A DNA stretch of 64,000 bases from Tigriopus japonicus (taxonomy: Eukaryota > Arthropoda > Copepoda > Harpacticoida > Harpacticidae). The first letter of the stretch is position 1. The number at the start of each line of letters is the position of its first letter. The position numbers and the translations under genes were made by a program. Below the pieces are notes generated by a model. That model was given only the letters and a program-made list of their open reading frames with translations, ran no database searches and was not told the DNA's origin. Location: the NCBI GenBank assembly GCA_010645155.1, contig CM021312.1, forward strand, positions 10,644,281-10,708,280, written 5' to 3'. This document shows, piece after piece, positions 36,501 to 42,385 of the stretch.

Positions 36501-38188
36501 TGTTAATGAGACTTCTGTTCCTGTTTTCCTTCAATAATGGCCCCGATTTTGGGCTCGATTTTAGAAATTGCGCATCTCAGGTCTGATCCAAGGTCGATCA
36601 AACATTTTTCCCGAACCGATATTCCCCACTTGGCCAACCCCAAATTCCCCACTAGCGGGGAATTTCTCACAGGTTCAGCACCACTGCTCTAAAAGCATTG
36701 AAAGCAGGGTTAGATGAATCTTTGAATACTATTCCTGATCAACCCACTTTTCAAGGGTTGCATAGATCTACCAACAATAACTCATTGCTAGATCAAATTT
36801 CGTATAAACGTTAGTCATTTCAAACTATAGTAATTATTTACTCTCTTTACAGGGAATCCCATTCCTTGTAGCAGTAATAAAAAATCCGTCCCTGCCCCCC
36901 AAAAATCCAGTAAGGTTTGAAAAATAATGTAATCGAAATGTATTTCAATGTAATTTAATTAATTTTTGAAGGTTATGGATAATTAATTCCATCTAAAGTC
37001 AAGTGATTGTAATTGTGTTTTATTACTTTTGAGACCAAAGTAATTGTAATTGTAATTAATTACATTTTATATTTGAAAAGTAATTGACACTGACAGGTCT
37101 GCTGCTATTCCATTTACAATTTTTGAAAACCAAGTTGATTCACACCAGTGTTCTTAACAATTGTTCAAAATTCCTTCTTTCCTCCTCTCTCTGCTTTTGT
37201 TCCTTGCCCACTTTTTGATTGATCCCGTCATCATACCCTGTAATTATCCAAGGATATCCTTGCATTATTTTACTCACTCACTAGTAAAAATGGCACATGG
37301 CAAATCTCAAGTATCAAATATGGTAGGAAACATTTTCATAATAGCTATACATCCAACACATTTTAGTAACTAGCAATCAATTAGCTACATTTATTATGAG
37401 CTGCTTGGTTGCTCCTAACAGCCTTGATCTGATCCAATCTTTGCTCAGGAATATTATCTAGGTAAACGTATAATTTTGTTTCTCTTTTGATTTTCATGGC
37501 CACTCAAAACAAAATAGCAAAACCCATTGTCCCTTTTCCCCTATTTGGGAGGCTACATGAACCCATTTTAATGGAATTTGTCAAAATTTGGCCCAACTTT
37601 TTACCACAACACACTCTATCAACTAATGAAAAGAACATCTTTTGCTCAAAAGTCCTGTTTTGAATTTTTAGGCGCTCACGCTCCGGCCTTCAATTAGCTA
37701 GGGCAGGGCTGGGGCTACTTCAACTTGTCAAGTCCAGCCAAGGTTCCTCACGTGAATAATCGATTGTTTCCACGAACGCATAGAAAACAATTTTGTTGAA
37801 ATGACTTGGATTTGCAAAAATGGGTTGAGCAACTCAGCTAGCCAACGGGCCTTGTTTTACCGCTAGCGGTGTGAATTAAAACCCTCACTTGATCAACCTG
37901 TGTGCATGTCCCAATGTTTTGCAAAACAACGTTGAGACCAGGAGGTAAACTTTTTGGGAAAATTACACTGAGTGCACTGCGTTGGTTATGCATGTAGACA
38001 TGTTAGTTCTGACAAATTGTTCAAGTTTTTTAGCACTTTACTTGAGCACTGATGAACTGCAATGTCTGCAATGAACTGCAATTCAAAATCTGAAATCTAT
38101 TTCCCTTTCAGATGATCGAAGAGACTTTCACGCCAGATCGGATTACATTCCAAACGATTGGAGTTTTGAACGACGAGCGAGCTCATGA
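6333..38188 (+). CDS. Lim3: LIM-homeodomain transcription factor Lim3 (Lhx3/Lhx4 family), 7 coding exons
   Basis: Coding exons: 6333-6393, 6484-6658, 6764-6966, 22114-22282, 23403-23557, 32734-32892, 38112-38188. All introns are GT-AG, phases agree at every junction, and the total is 999 nt (332 aa plus stop). LIM1 covers about residues 26-76 and LIM2 85-139, with zinc ligands Cys/His in place. The homeodomain is 152-211, with helix 3 '[15 protein letters not shown]' and Gln at position 50. The Lim3 signature '[14 protein letters not shown]' follows it. In bilaterians Lhx3/4 proteins bind DNA and recruit LDB/Chip through the LIM domains to specify motor neurons and endocrine cells. The C-terminal exons 6 and 7 are assigned by phase and ORF only and are the least certain. 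A start further upstream in another isoform is possible, because family members use alternative N-termini. Confidence 0.9.
6484..6658 (+). CDS. Lim3: Lim3 exon 2 (LIM domain 1)
   Basis: Acceptor TTTCAG ends at 6483, donor GTAAGC starts at 6659. It encodes LIM1 with the pattern C-x2-C ... H-x2-C-x2-C-x2-C ... C-x2-D, ending 'IYCKDDFFR', the typical Lhx3/4 end of LIM1. Confidence 0.9.
6764..6966 (+). CDS. Lim3: Lim3 exon 3 (LIM domain 2)
   Basis: Acceptor TTGCAG ends at 6763, donor GTAAG starts at 6967. It encodes LIM2, including '[20 protein letters not shown]' and '[19 protein letters not shown]', close to Lim3/Lhx3 consensus. Confidence 0.92.
7451..8111. mobile_element. Foldback element: ~270-bp inverted arms, ~125-bp loop
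   Basis: The left arm starts 'CACGGTACTGAAAAAATCAT' and the right arm ends with its near-exact reverse complement at 8111. The arms run about 7451-7727 and 7853-8111 with few mismatches. CTCA lies on both sides (7447-7450 and 8112-8115), a candidate 4-bp target duplication. There is no coding capacity. Because it lies in Lim3 intron 3, the pre-mRNA would carry a long hairpin. Confidence 0.8.
8222..8270 (-). repeat. SINE-B 3' tail remnant
   Basis: The short segment 'GGTTGCGGATTTTTTGCTGC' followed by 'CTACAAGGAATACGATTCCC' matches the tail of the SINE-B copies at 34262 and 53770, in minus orientation. Confidence 0.6.
8345..9245 (-). pseudogene. LINE ORF2 3' end, split by a MITE
   Basis: Minus-strand copy of the same LINE family as 34570-36814. 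Positions 8950-9245 match the block coding '[20 protein letters not shown]' in that copy. Positions 8345-8411 match its last codons, including 'TTGATCAGGAAT' and 'CAGATCTGGACAACCCTT'. The two pieces are separated by a ~526-bp MITE (8412-8937), after which the LINE resumes at 'AGTATTT'. No intact frame remains. Confidence 0.75.
8412..8937 (+). mobile_element. MITE family M1, copy 1
   Basis: A ~530-bp non-coding repeat found again at 10817 and 15388, and in part at 45090. It shares blocks such as 'CTAGTGATGTCATCATTTTT', 'TTGAGAGGGTTCTTCCG' and 'AACAAGATGGCCAGTGGAG'. The ends are imperfect inverted repeats (left 'GGGGAATTAC', right reverse complement 'GGGAGCAATTACC'). It sits cleanly inside a LINE copy, which fixes its limits to within a few bases. 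Superfamily unknown. Confidence 0.7.
9331..9455. repeat. 30-bp tandem repeat, 4 units
   Basis: The unit 'TTTTGCCCCTTTTTGGTCCA' plus 'ATTTTAATTT' is repeated four times almost perfectly. Because 30 is a multiple of three, both strands show long repetitive ORFs (10-residue repeats); these are a by-product and not genes. Confidence 0.9.
9510..10430. mobile_element. Possible nested element with CAGGTG ends
   Basis: Left end 'CAGGTGCTAACACATCCAGC'; reversed right end 'CAGGTGTGTTCAGCGTGTCC'. The word AGCTCTTTT and its variants recurs near both ends. The first eight bases agree, but I found no matching target duplication, so the limits are tentative. Confidence 0.4.
10817..11353 (+). mobile_element. 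MITE family M1, copy 2
   Basis: Same order of blocks as the copy at 8412: GTGATG near the left end, 'GAGAGGGTTCTACC', 'ATAACAAGATGGCCAGTGCA' and 'ATGATACGGTAATCCCTCCC' at the right end. Non-coding. Confidence 0.65.
11556..11805 (+). pseudogene. LINE reverse transcriptase fragment
   Basis: In frame before 11587 the sequence reads a stop, then '[20 protein letters not shown]', corresponding to the RGTPQG-VLSPLLW block of Jockey-like RTs with the leading Arg changed to a stop. It continues to '[14 protein letters not shown]', the catalytic FADD box. It ends at TAA 11803-11805 after unrelated residues. Only RT motifs 4-5 survive. Confidence 0.75.
11852..12418. mobile_element. hAT element, internally deleted, perfect 8-bp TSD TGTGGCAC
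   Basis: TGTGGCAC flanks both sides (11844-11851 and 12419-12426). The ends are inverted: left 'TAGGGGGTCCAAATTCCCGG', reversed right 'TAGGGGTTCTTCCCGGG'. The subterminal zones are saturated with TTCCCGGGAA. On the minus strand near 12080-12125 a short frame reads 'ATSVESE' then 'VFS', the start of the hAT C-terminal dimerisation motif, which supports the superfamily. No functional transposase remains. Confidence 0.9.
12443..12501. repeat. (ATG)n microsatellite
   Basis: About 19 perfect ATG/TGA triplets. Confidence 0.95.
12502..13050. other. No gene recognised
   Basis: Intronic AT-rich sequence between the microsatellite and the retroelement ORF1 relic. Small ORFs on the + strand resemble nothing known. 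Confidence 0.4.
13051..13994 (-). pseudogene. Non-LTR retroelement ORF1 (gag-like), frameshifted
   Basis: Two overlapping minus-strand frames (13994-13587 and 13590-13051) join into one protein of about 310 residues. At the junction the sense moves from '...LVPISTM' to '[18 protein letters not shown]', suggesting a single-base frameshift. The second part holds a decayed zinc knuckle '[14 protein letters not shown]' whose first Cys appears replaced. Basic and acidic low-complexity stretches follow. ORF1 proteins of Jockey-like elements have this layout: nucleic-acid binding region, then CCHC knuckles. The lineage is inferred; only the knuckle is diagnostic. Confidence 0.5.
14225..14782 (-). 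CDS. Unidentified 185-aa ORF, possibly retroelement-derived
   Basis: Open minus-strand frame with ATG at 14782 and stop at 14225. I do not recognise it. It contains '[20 protein letters not shown]', loosely like the PWW-x-L-x-x-L linker between endonuclease and RT in Jockey-like LINEs, and two close Cys pairs ('CDCKNC'). It lies inside Lim3 intron 3 on the opposite strand to Lim3, next to retroelement debris, so a retroelement origin is more likely than a host gene. Confidence 0.3.
   Translation of the reverse strand: MITSPYRSNAQTFPSYGCDSMGEVRGPYTEVYGLIEVLQLFIGTRKDYNPTAMTQGILQAFQESSPVQAQRRGPKTPWFSSYHQDLRGQMLQKLQVPRNTRNLGAICDCKNCKLLKDICLRNPFLKMMSTLLAARFSGLAEERNRLPELENTPERFGVRAIIFFLQLFSEHTKALSSIFTTSFKY
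14783..15387. other. No gene recognised
   Basis: AT-rich intronic sequence. Nothing seen except homopolymer runs. Confidence 0.4.
15388..15902 (+). mobile_element. MITE family M1, copy 3
   Basis: Copy of the family at 8412, from 'GCAATTACTAGTGACGTCAT' to 'GATACGGTAATCACTCCC'. It is the cleanest copy at its left end. Confidence 0.7.
17443..17450. repeat. P-element target duplication, left copy
   Basis: GCCTGGTC, repeated at 21510-21517. Its complement GACCAGGC resembles GGCCAGAC, the favoured 8-bp P-element target known from Drosophila. Confidence 0.85.
17773..18115. mobile_element. P-type MITE, copy 1 (inside the P element)
   Basis: 343 bp with inverted ends ATAGAGACGTG/CACGTCTCTAT. A second, interrupted copy is at 25205-26357. 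The ends start ATAGA like those of the host P element, which suggests the same superfamily. It could instead be the subterminal region of the P element itself; the separate copy at 25205 argues that it moves on its own. Confidence 0.6.
18201..21113 (+). pseudogene. P-element transposase with THAP zinc finger, degenerate
   Basis: ATG at 18201 opens a THAP finger: '[14 protein letters not shown]', '[18 protein letters not shown]', then Cys and His in 'MCGLHFKSY'. A TAG at 18350-18352 interrupts it. The catalytic part (18375-19787) carries '[19 protein letters not shown]', '[14 protein letters not shown]' and '[13 protein letters not shown]', the Asp-containing blocks of the RNase H-like domain. 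A short repetitive insertion (about 19762-19865) shifts the frame. The next frame (19883-20857) holds '[20 protein letters not shown]' and '[14 protein letters not shown]', C-terminal motifs of P and THAP9 transposases. A third frame shift near 20850 leads to '[16 protein letters not shown]' and a stop at 21111-21113. Three lesions make it inactive. Confidence 0.85.
19762..19865. repeat. Simple-sequence insertion in the P transposase
   Basis: About 100 bp of alternating GATTGAATCA-type and GCGAAGAGCG-type repeats, with an inverted 'GATGGCTGAATCAGCCATC' at its end. It separates two in-order pieces of the transposase and shifts the frame. It looks like local slippage or a filler insertion, not part of the protein. 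Confidence 0.6.
21737..22113. other. Intron 3 end
   Basis: No feature seen besides the polypyrimidine tract and acceptor of exon 4. Confidence 0.5.
22114..22282 (+). CDS. Lim3: Lim3 exon 4 (homeodomain, first part)
   Basis: Acceptor TTTGCAG, donor GTAAAT. It encodes '[20 protein letters not shown]' through 'VVQVWFQN'. The exon ends inside the codon for homeodomain Arg52, the usual intron site in this part of LIM homeoboxes. Confidence 0.93.
22283..23402. other. Lim3 intron 4
   Basis: 1.1-kb intron without recognisable repeats. A short hairpin lies near 22590-22625 (AACCTGGCTTATACC and AATAAGCCAGTTACC). It is the only large-scale intron of this gene that looks free of transposons. Confidence 0.5.
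23403..23557 (+). CDS. Lim3: Lim3 exon 5 (homeodomain end, Lhx3/4 signature)
   Basis: Acceptor TTTCAG, donor GTAAGT. It encodes '[20 protein letters not shown]', then a Ser/Asp/Glu-rich stretch. The block after the homeodomain is diagnostic for the Lhx3/4 group. Confidence 0.92.
24130..24616. mobile_element. hAT-like element flanked by CTGATCAG
   Basis: Inverted ends 'TGGGGCCCGGAAATATTTT' and (reversed) 'TAAGGCCCGGAAAAATATTT', flanked by CTGATCAG at 24122-24129 and 24617-24624. The word AAATATTTT fills both subterminal zones. Non-coding, 487 bp. Confidence 0.7.
25205..26357. mobile_element. P-type MITE, copy 2, interrupted
   Basis: Positions 25205-25258 align with the left 50 bp of the MITE at 17773 ('AGAGACTTGT', 'GGGCACGAATTTTGG'), and 26062-26357 with the rest ('GCGCCACAATCGTTGC' through 'GTCTATCTCTCTAT'). 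The gap is a hAT-like element. The uninterrupted copy at 17773 shows the empty site with a single CTGCTCAG. Confidence 0.75.
25259..26053. mobile_element. hAT-like element inside the P-type MITE, TSD CTGATCAG
   Basis: Ends TAGGGTTGGGGAAATTTTTT and (reversed) TAGAGCCCGGGAAAAAATG, flanked by CTGATCAG at 25251-25258 and 26054-26061. The word ACATTTTTT and its variants is repeated near both ends. The paralogous empty site at 17818-17832 shows the octamer once, so it is a target duplication and not part of the element. 795 bp, no transposase. Confidence 0.8.
26358..26886. other. No gene recognised
   Basis: Intronic sequence in Lim3 intron 5. Nothing supported. Confidence 0.4.
26887..27306. repeat. 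28-bp satellite, 15 units, derived from LINE coding end
   Basis: Fifteen head-to-tail units of 28 bp (420 bp), consensus 'GAGTTATTGTCAGATCTGTA' plus 'CAACCCTT'. The reverse complement matches the last codons of the LINE ORF2 at about 36753-36785 ('GGGTTGCATAGATCTACC', then AACAATAACTC), three bases shorter. Units differ at only a few positions. It abuts a minus-strand LINE tail of the same family at 27307. Confidence 0.9.
27573..27706. repeat. (GTTT)n microsatellite
   Basis: About 130 bp of GTTT with a few C and T substitutions. Long ORFs here are low-complexity artefacts. Confidence 0.95.
27764..27915 (-). repeat. SINE-A, minus-strand copy
   Basis: Reverse complement begins 'TGGGGCATGGCGTAGTGGG' (A-box-like), has 'TTTGATCCCGGCTGACTGCC' and ends near 'CAACTACCAATATAAACC'. 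It aligns throughout with the plus-strand copy at 49893. tRNA-derived, RNA polymerase III type. Confidence 0.7.
28185..29121. mobile_element. hAT-like element, perfect 8-bp TSD GTCATGAT
   Basis: Perfect inverted ends of about 21 bp beginning 'TAGGGCTGAATATTTTAGGT', flanked by GTCATGAT at 28177-28184 and 29122-29129. The word CCTAAAA and its complement is repeated at both ends. The centre has a 27-bp tandem repeat. No transposase. 937 bp, in Lim3 intron 5. Confidence 0.9.
28635..28769. repeat. 27-bp tandem repeat, 5 units, inside the hAT-like element
   Basis: Unit 'AACTCGTTTTAAGGTCAAAA' plus ATTTCTG, five nearly perfect copies. Confidence 0.85.
29130..29875. other. T-rich stretch with repeated GTCTTTTTT words
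   Basis: Both ends (29180-29345 and 29760-29845) are dense in TTCGTC and GTCTTTTTT. This looks like the subterminal zones of another hAT-like element starting near TAGGGACAG (29166), but I could not find a matching right end or target duplication. Confidence 0.35.
29876..30776 (-). mobile_element. Mariner, DD39D type, internally deleted (901 bp)
   Basis: Inverted ends 'CCGGGTGTTCGAAAAAAATT' and (reversed) 'CCGAGTGTTTGGAAAAAAAT', flanked by TA (29874-29875 and 30777-30778). A full mariner of this type would be about 1.3 kb; the middle of the transposase is missing. Confidence 0.9.
30050..30620 (-). pseudogene. Mariner transposase remnant (DD39D)
   Basis: The N-terminus begins at 30620, '[18 protein letters not shown]', with a helix-turn-helix '[16 protein letters not shown]', and runs to 30342. 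It is then joined by deletion to the C-terminal catalytic part, '[19 protein letters not shown]', a TAG, and '[15 protein letters not shown]'. Counting from Asp to Asp gives 39 residues between, including the stop. The first catalytic Asp is lost in the deletion. Non-functional, but its ends could still be moved by a full-length relative. Confidence 0.85.
30779..32733. other. Lim3 intron 5, right part
   Basis: No recognised element. Two overlapping lysine-rich minus-strand ORFs (31943-31659, 31662-31471) resemble nothing I know and are probably chance. Confidence 0.4.
32734..32892 (+). CDS. Lim3: Lim3 exon 6 (C-terminal region)
   Basis: Acceptor TTTCAG ends at 32733 and donor GTTAGT starts at 32893. 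Phase 1 on both sides matches exon 5 and exon 7. It encodes an acidic, glycine-rich segment including '[20 protein letters not shown]'. The donor is weaker than the others. Confidence 0.7.
32893..34261. other. Lim3 intron 6, left part, two unidentified minus-strand ORFs
   Basis: A 173-codon frame at 33712-33191 and a 107-codon frame at 34204-33881 lie on the minus strand. The local GC content around 33360-33590 and 33880-34200 is higher than in the flanks. In an overlapping frame the second region reads '[18 protein letters not shown]', faintly like the zinc-ribbon start of IS1016/Merlin-type transposases. I would not assign it on that alone. Confidence 0.3.
34262..34425 (+). repeat. SINE-B, plus-strand copy
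   Basis: tRNA-derived head with A-box-like 'AGTGGCCACGCGTACTAGCG', long variable arm and B box 'GGTTCGAATCC', as in class II (Leu/Ser) tRNAs. The tail 'CAGGGAATCACATTCCTTGT' plus AGCGGTAGTAAAAAATCC ends it. Other copies are at 53770 (a pair), with tails at 8222 and 36842. Confidence 0.75.
34570..36814 (+). pseudogene. LINE ORF2 (Jockey/CR1-like reverse transcriptase), degenerate
   Basis: Motifs in order: '[19 protein letters not shown]', '[15 protein letters not shown]', '[19 protein letters not shown]', '[15 protein letters not shown]' (first catalytic Asp), 'KPGAPQG' then TGA then '[10 protein letters not shown]', '[10 protein letters not shown]' (catalytic pair), and the C-terminal '[16 protein letters not shown]'. 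It ends '[10 protein letters not shown]' with TAG at 36812-36814. Lesions: TGA at 35352 and about 35631, several frameshifts, and a 276-bp MITE at 36411. No endonuclease domain precedes it, so it is 5'-truncated, as LINE copies usually are. Same strand as Lim3, in intron 6. Confidence 0.85.
36411..36686. mobile_element. hAT-like MITE in the LINE, perfect 8-bp TSD CTCTAAAA
   Basis: Ends TAGTGATGCGGAACCTTTTT and (reversed) CAGTGGTGCTGAACCTGTGA, flanked by CTCTAAAA at 36403-36410 and 36687-36694. Other LINE copies here show the octamer once (about 27348, reversed), the expected empty site. C-rich words (CCCCAC) recur at both ends. 276 bp. Confidence 0.9.
36842..36905 (+). repeat. SINE-B tail fragment
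   Basis: 'TTTACAGGGAATCCCATTCC' followed by TTGTAGCAGTAATAAAAAATCCG matches the tail of the copy at 34262. Confidence 0.6.
36906..38111. other. Lim3 intron 6, right part
   Basis: AT-rich with no recognised element. It ends in the exon 7 acceptor. Confidence 0.4.
38112..38188 (+). CDS. Lim3: Lim3 exon 7 (terminal, stop TGA)
   Basis: Polypyrimidine tract and acceptor 'TTTCCCTTTCAG' end at 38111. The phase-1 continuation encodes '[20 protein letters not shown]' and stops at TGA 38186-38188. It brings the total coding length to a multiple of three. Another exon between 32892 and 38112, or an alternative end, cannot be excluded. Confidence 0.6.
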
Positions 38189-40146
38189 AAAAACGAAGTT
38201 TCAGAAAAACTAGTGAACCAAAGAAATCCATCAATAAAGCCGTTTCTTCAGATGTTTTTGGGGATATTTCCAACAATTACTTAAAAAATGAAATACAAAG
38301 TGTCCCACCAAATTTCAATCATGCAAGAAGACGATATTTTTAGTCACAAAGTACTTCCTGACTGTATGATTATTGCACTGGAATTAAAGAATGTTCATGG
38401 ATCGATGGTTCTAGATCAAGTGACGTCTTTTTTTGTTGGTGAGCCATCAGCCGATACAAATTGGAACGCGAGAAAGAGAGGGAAAAATAAAAATATAACA
38501 TCTCCGCCCCCCCCCAATTCGAGAATCATTAATCGAGAATGAACATATCAACTTGGAACCAATTTGAAATTGGCGTCGCAATTGTTGTTGAATCCAGGGT
38601 GGCCAACTTTTTTTGGAGCGCCGATGCTAATTAAAGTCAAATCAATGCTAGAAAAATGCTACTTGGAAAATGGAAAATGCTAGAAAAATGCTACTTGGAA
38701 AATGGAAAATGCTAGAAAAATGCTACTTGGAAAATGGAAAATGCTAGAGAAAAATGCTACTTGGAAAATGGAAAATGCTAGAAAAATGCTACTTGGAAAA
38801 TGGAAAATGCTAGAAAAATGCTACTTGGAAAATGGAAAATGCTAGAAAAATGCTACTTGGAAAATGAAAAATGCTAGAAAAATGCTACTTGGAAAATGGA
38901 AAATGCTAGAAAAATGCTACTTTTTCTAATACAAAAAAGGGACTGTAGCGGCTATTATGCCCATTAGTGAATATTTGAATCTATATTTTGACTTTAATTT
39001 TGCTGAAATCGACACAAAATGTATTTTTCTGCTGCTTGCCAAAACTAGCTAAAACTTTGTCTTCTAAAATTTCTAATGCATTGACTGTGAAATAAATCAT
39101 AAAGAGCAAAACAAAACAATTGGCAAGCCATGCAGCACTTATTTTTGATGGCAATTATAAAGTCATTTTCTTGAAAATTTTAAGGTTTTCTAGGATTAAT
39201 TCTAACACATTATGTTTTAAACGATTTCTTCAAATTTACTAGTATTAAATTGAAACTAGTGATGGACCAAAAGCGCTTTTTTGTTTCAACTTCACTTGTG
39301 CCTCTATGAAATCCAAAAGCAGACATGCATTTTAAAGACTGAAATTTCACATCAAAGTTGAATCACTCCATTTAGCCCTCTAGCCTAAACGACACTTAGG
39401 GGTCGCACACCTGAAGACTATTGACAGTGACACGCCGCAACATGGGTTACAGGTTCAATTCACGAAAACGCGGAAAACGCGGTCCACCTCTGTTGCTCTT
39501 CAAGACAAACTGATGCTAGAGGGCTAAATGAAGAGAAGAGACACTCCCATTCAGCCGCTTGAATGGAAAATTGCTTTGGTAGCCTGGAGTTGGGCAGAGC
39601 ACCTCAAAGTGGTCTAAAAAGAAGAGTGGCTCGACTGCCCAGGCAGAAATTTGTCAATTTTAGAGCTGATTTTGTAGACAAACGGGTCACAAAAATAACT
39701 TCTTTTACCAGTAGTATCCAAGCCCATTTTCATCCCAACACCCAAAGCACATTAAAACATGAAATACGTTTGTCAAACTCAAATTTGAGAATGTCAGAAG
39801 TGTTATGATTAAGAGGTTGTGTTGTCCTGAGATTATTCTTTGCGTAGTTAAACACTCTGACATTGTAACATAGATATGTAGAGATACGACATTTTTATTT
39901 TTGTGGGACAATAGGTGGAAAATGGTATTGTGAATCAGCCCAAATTTTCCAAGGAATATTGATGTATTAATTAAGGTTGATTTGAGCAGAACCATGTCCT
40001 ATTTTATGTCTTATTAGTAAAATAAAATTTGTCTCATGTAAATTTGTAGTTTTGAATTTGTTCCCCTCAAATCTTGACAAGGAATAAACAAGAGGTAGGT
40101 GAAGCTGTTTAAAACAGAGCTAGACATATTGCAAATGTTTGATTAA
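38189..40146. other. Lim3 3' flank; no gene recognised
   Basis: At 38596 'CAGGGTGGCCAACTTTT' resembles the tip of the hAT-like elements at 55373 and 62985, but no right end is found. Inverted 'TTTAGCCCTCTAGC' (39372) and 'GCTAGAGGGCTAAA' (39515) bracket about 150 bp that may be a small inverted-repeat element. Confidence 0.35.
38645..38923. repeat. 32-bp minisatellite, ~8.7 units
   Basis: Unit 'ATGCTAGAAAAATGCTACTT' plus GGAAAATGGAAA, almost perfect, with one 2-bp expansion. Confidence 0.95.
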
Positions 40147-40299
40147 TGGGCCCCAGAAAATAAATTTATTTTGCTGTGGAGCAGAAATCCCAGACTTTTA
40201 GTAATGTAGGATCAGGTAATGGTTATCTTTAGTTTAGTTAGCCTTACCCTCAAAACGTCTGAGATTCCACAGCAAAATAAGATAATTTTCCGGGGCCTA
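40147..40299. mobile_element. hAT-like foldback MITE, 153 bp
   Basis: Arms of about 47 bp: 'TGGGCCCCAGAAAATAAAT' and reversed 'TAGGCCCCGGAAAATTATCT', then TATTTTGCTGTGG in both. Flanks TTGATTAA and TTGATCAT agree at 6 of 8 bases. The tip is close to that of the element at 24130. Confidence 0.65.
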
Positions 40300-40735
40300 T
40301 TGATCATGATCAGCCTTTTCTTCATAGACTGGATTGTCCCAACCCTGGGAGTGTGTTCAATTTGACTATGACCAGAGACAAGTTCACTCTCAGTGTCAAG
40401 ACTTGAAGGAAGAGAGCTAGTTGATGTTCATCTGTCCATGTTAACCCCAGAATCATCTGACAAAATCATAGGGAGAGTTGACTGAGCCTGCCCTATCTAT
40501 GCATATCTATGCTTTGAAATACAAATGGACAGCGGGCCAGGTTGAACAAATGTTGCACGAGTCCTAAATGTCAAATAGTTAGAAGGTTTTGATTGGTACT
40601 CTTGAATTAATATTTGAATATATCCTCTGGGTACAAATTATTTTCTGATTTTTTAAAGTTTGACCCATAGTCATGTTGGTTGAGTTGCAAGTACATTTCT
40701 TGAACTGAGTCCTACTCATTTATGGTGCTTGGAAC

Positions 40736-41414
40736 TACTGATGGGAAACAAGCTGCAGCTTGAAGAGGAGTTTGGGCCAAGCAACAGTTTTCAGCTGTGC
40801 TTGAAAGCTTGCAAGTCCAATGTCAGGCTTGCCAGTTAAATTCAATTTGTTGGCCACCGGAAATGGAGTAAAATAGTTTGTAGCAACTATCTTGAAAAAT
40901 CTAGGAAAAAATGGCAAATTCTGCAACAGCATAGGAGTTTCTGCTTCTATTTTTAGATCAGGCAAAAAGGACAATTGAATGCTTGGTTTAGCTTGAGGTA
41001 GCTGAATTGGAAACCAGCCCATGTTGGTTGGTTGCAAGTACATTTCTTGAACTGAGTCCTACTCATTGATGGTGCTTGGAACTACTGATGGGAAACAAGC
41101 TGCAGCTTGAAGAGGAGTTTGGGCCAAGCAACAGTTTTCAGCTGTGCTTGAAAGCTTGCAAGTCCGATGTCAGGCTTGCCAGTTAAATTCAATTTGTTGG
41201 CCACCGGAAATGGAGTAAAATAGTTTGTAGCAACTATCTTGAAAAATCTAGGAAAAAATGGCAAATTCTGCAACAGCATAGGAGTTTCTGCTTCTATTTT
41301 TAGATCAGGCAAAAAGGACAATTGAATGCTTGGTTTAGCTTGAGGTAGCTGAATTGGAAACCAGCCCAGCTTGAAAAATTGAAGTGCTTGATAGCTTGGG
41401 AAATCCCATCAGTA
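40736..41414. mobile_element. hAT-like element with TSD CTTGGAAC and an internal 347-bp tandem duplication
   Basis: Ends TACTGATGGGAAACAAGC and (reversed) TACTGATGGGATTTCCCAAG, flanked by CTTGGAAC at 40728-40735 and 41415-41422. A 347-bp unit covering 63 bp of left flank plus most of the element occurs twice (from about 40673 and 41020) with only a few differences, so CTTGGAAC-TACTGATGGG appears again at 41075. A single-unit relative is at 57977. Long ORFs here are duplicated by the repeat and have no known motif. Confidence 0.85.
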
Positions 41415-42385
41415 CTTGGAACCCTTTTTTCATTTCGAGTGTAAGGACAAGCACATGAGGGCCAGGACGTATTTTTGAATTTGGCGCCATAACTGTGGAA
41501 GCAGAGAAACAGCAAACTGTGTGCACAACAAAATCCTTGCTAATGGGAGTGACATTTTTCTCCATTTAGCCCTCTAGTTTAGGGCTACACGCTGCCCAAA
41601 TTTGAGCTCCGGCCATCTGATACCCCAATCAAGCCCATCGATTTCAAGCCCGACTCGAAATTCCTGGAGATTCGATTTTGTTCAATCAATGGATAAAAGC
41701 TGTCCCCCAAACAACTAGAACCCAACAAAACATCCAGGTGTGAGGTCCCTTCATTTAAATGACCTCAATTTGGGATTGAGATCCAAGACATCTCTATGTC
41801 TATAAAAAGACGAAAACGACTTGAAATCAGACTGGATGAATGGGGTGGACGGACTCAAAAGGATTTTTAAAGTCCCCAACCAATGAATGGCCTGGGGCAA
41901 AGCTCAATCTAAACGGGAAGAATATGAAAGGAAAATAATTGCTTGATGGAGAAAGAGCAATGGAATTTGGTTGTCAATGTTCTTGCTGGACCCCAACAAT
42001 CTTCCTGATGGCATTTTCATATACATGCCAAAGTGCATTTTAAGGACTTAGTCCAAGAAAGAACAACTGTGATGGCATGTGACTAAATTTATGTGAATCA
42101 ACCAACCCAAGTCTTAGGTGTTCTTTATCTCCAATCAGAGAACCATTGCGCTCAAAGTCCAACTAAAAGTTGTTGAAAAAGTGCTATGTTTTCCCATTTC
42201 TCGTTACCTGACCCTTTTGAGGATATGGTGGCTCAATATCCAGTGATAAATTGTGTCCAAGTCCATCAAAAAAACTAATGTGATCTTAGTGCTCACGGGT
42301 TTTCACCATTATTGATGATCCAGCGATGCAGGCCGTTCAATTAAGAAGTCTTGTGGGTTTAAAATGATCAAGGTCAAGGAACACA
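41415..42385. other. No gene recognised
   Basis: 'TTTAGCCCTCTAG' at about 41570 repeats the motif at 39372. Otherwise nothing supported. Confidence 0.4.
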
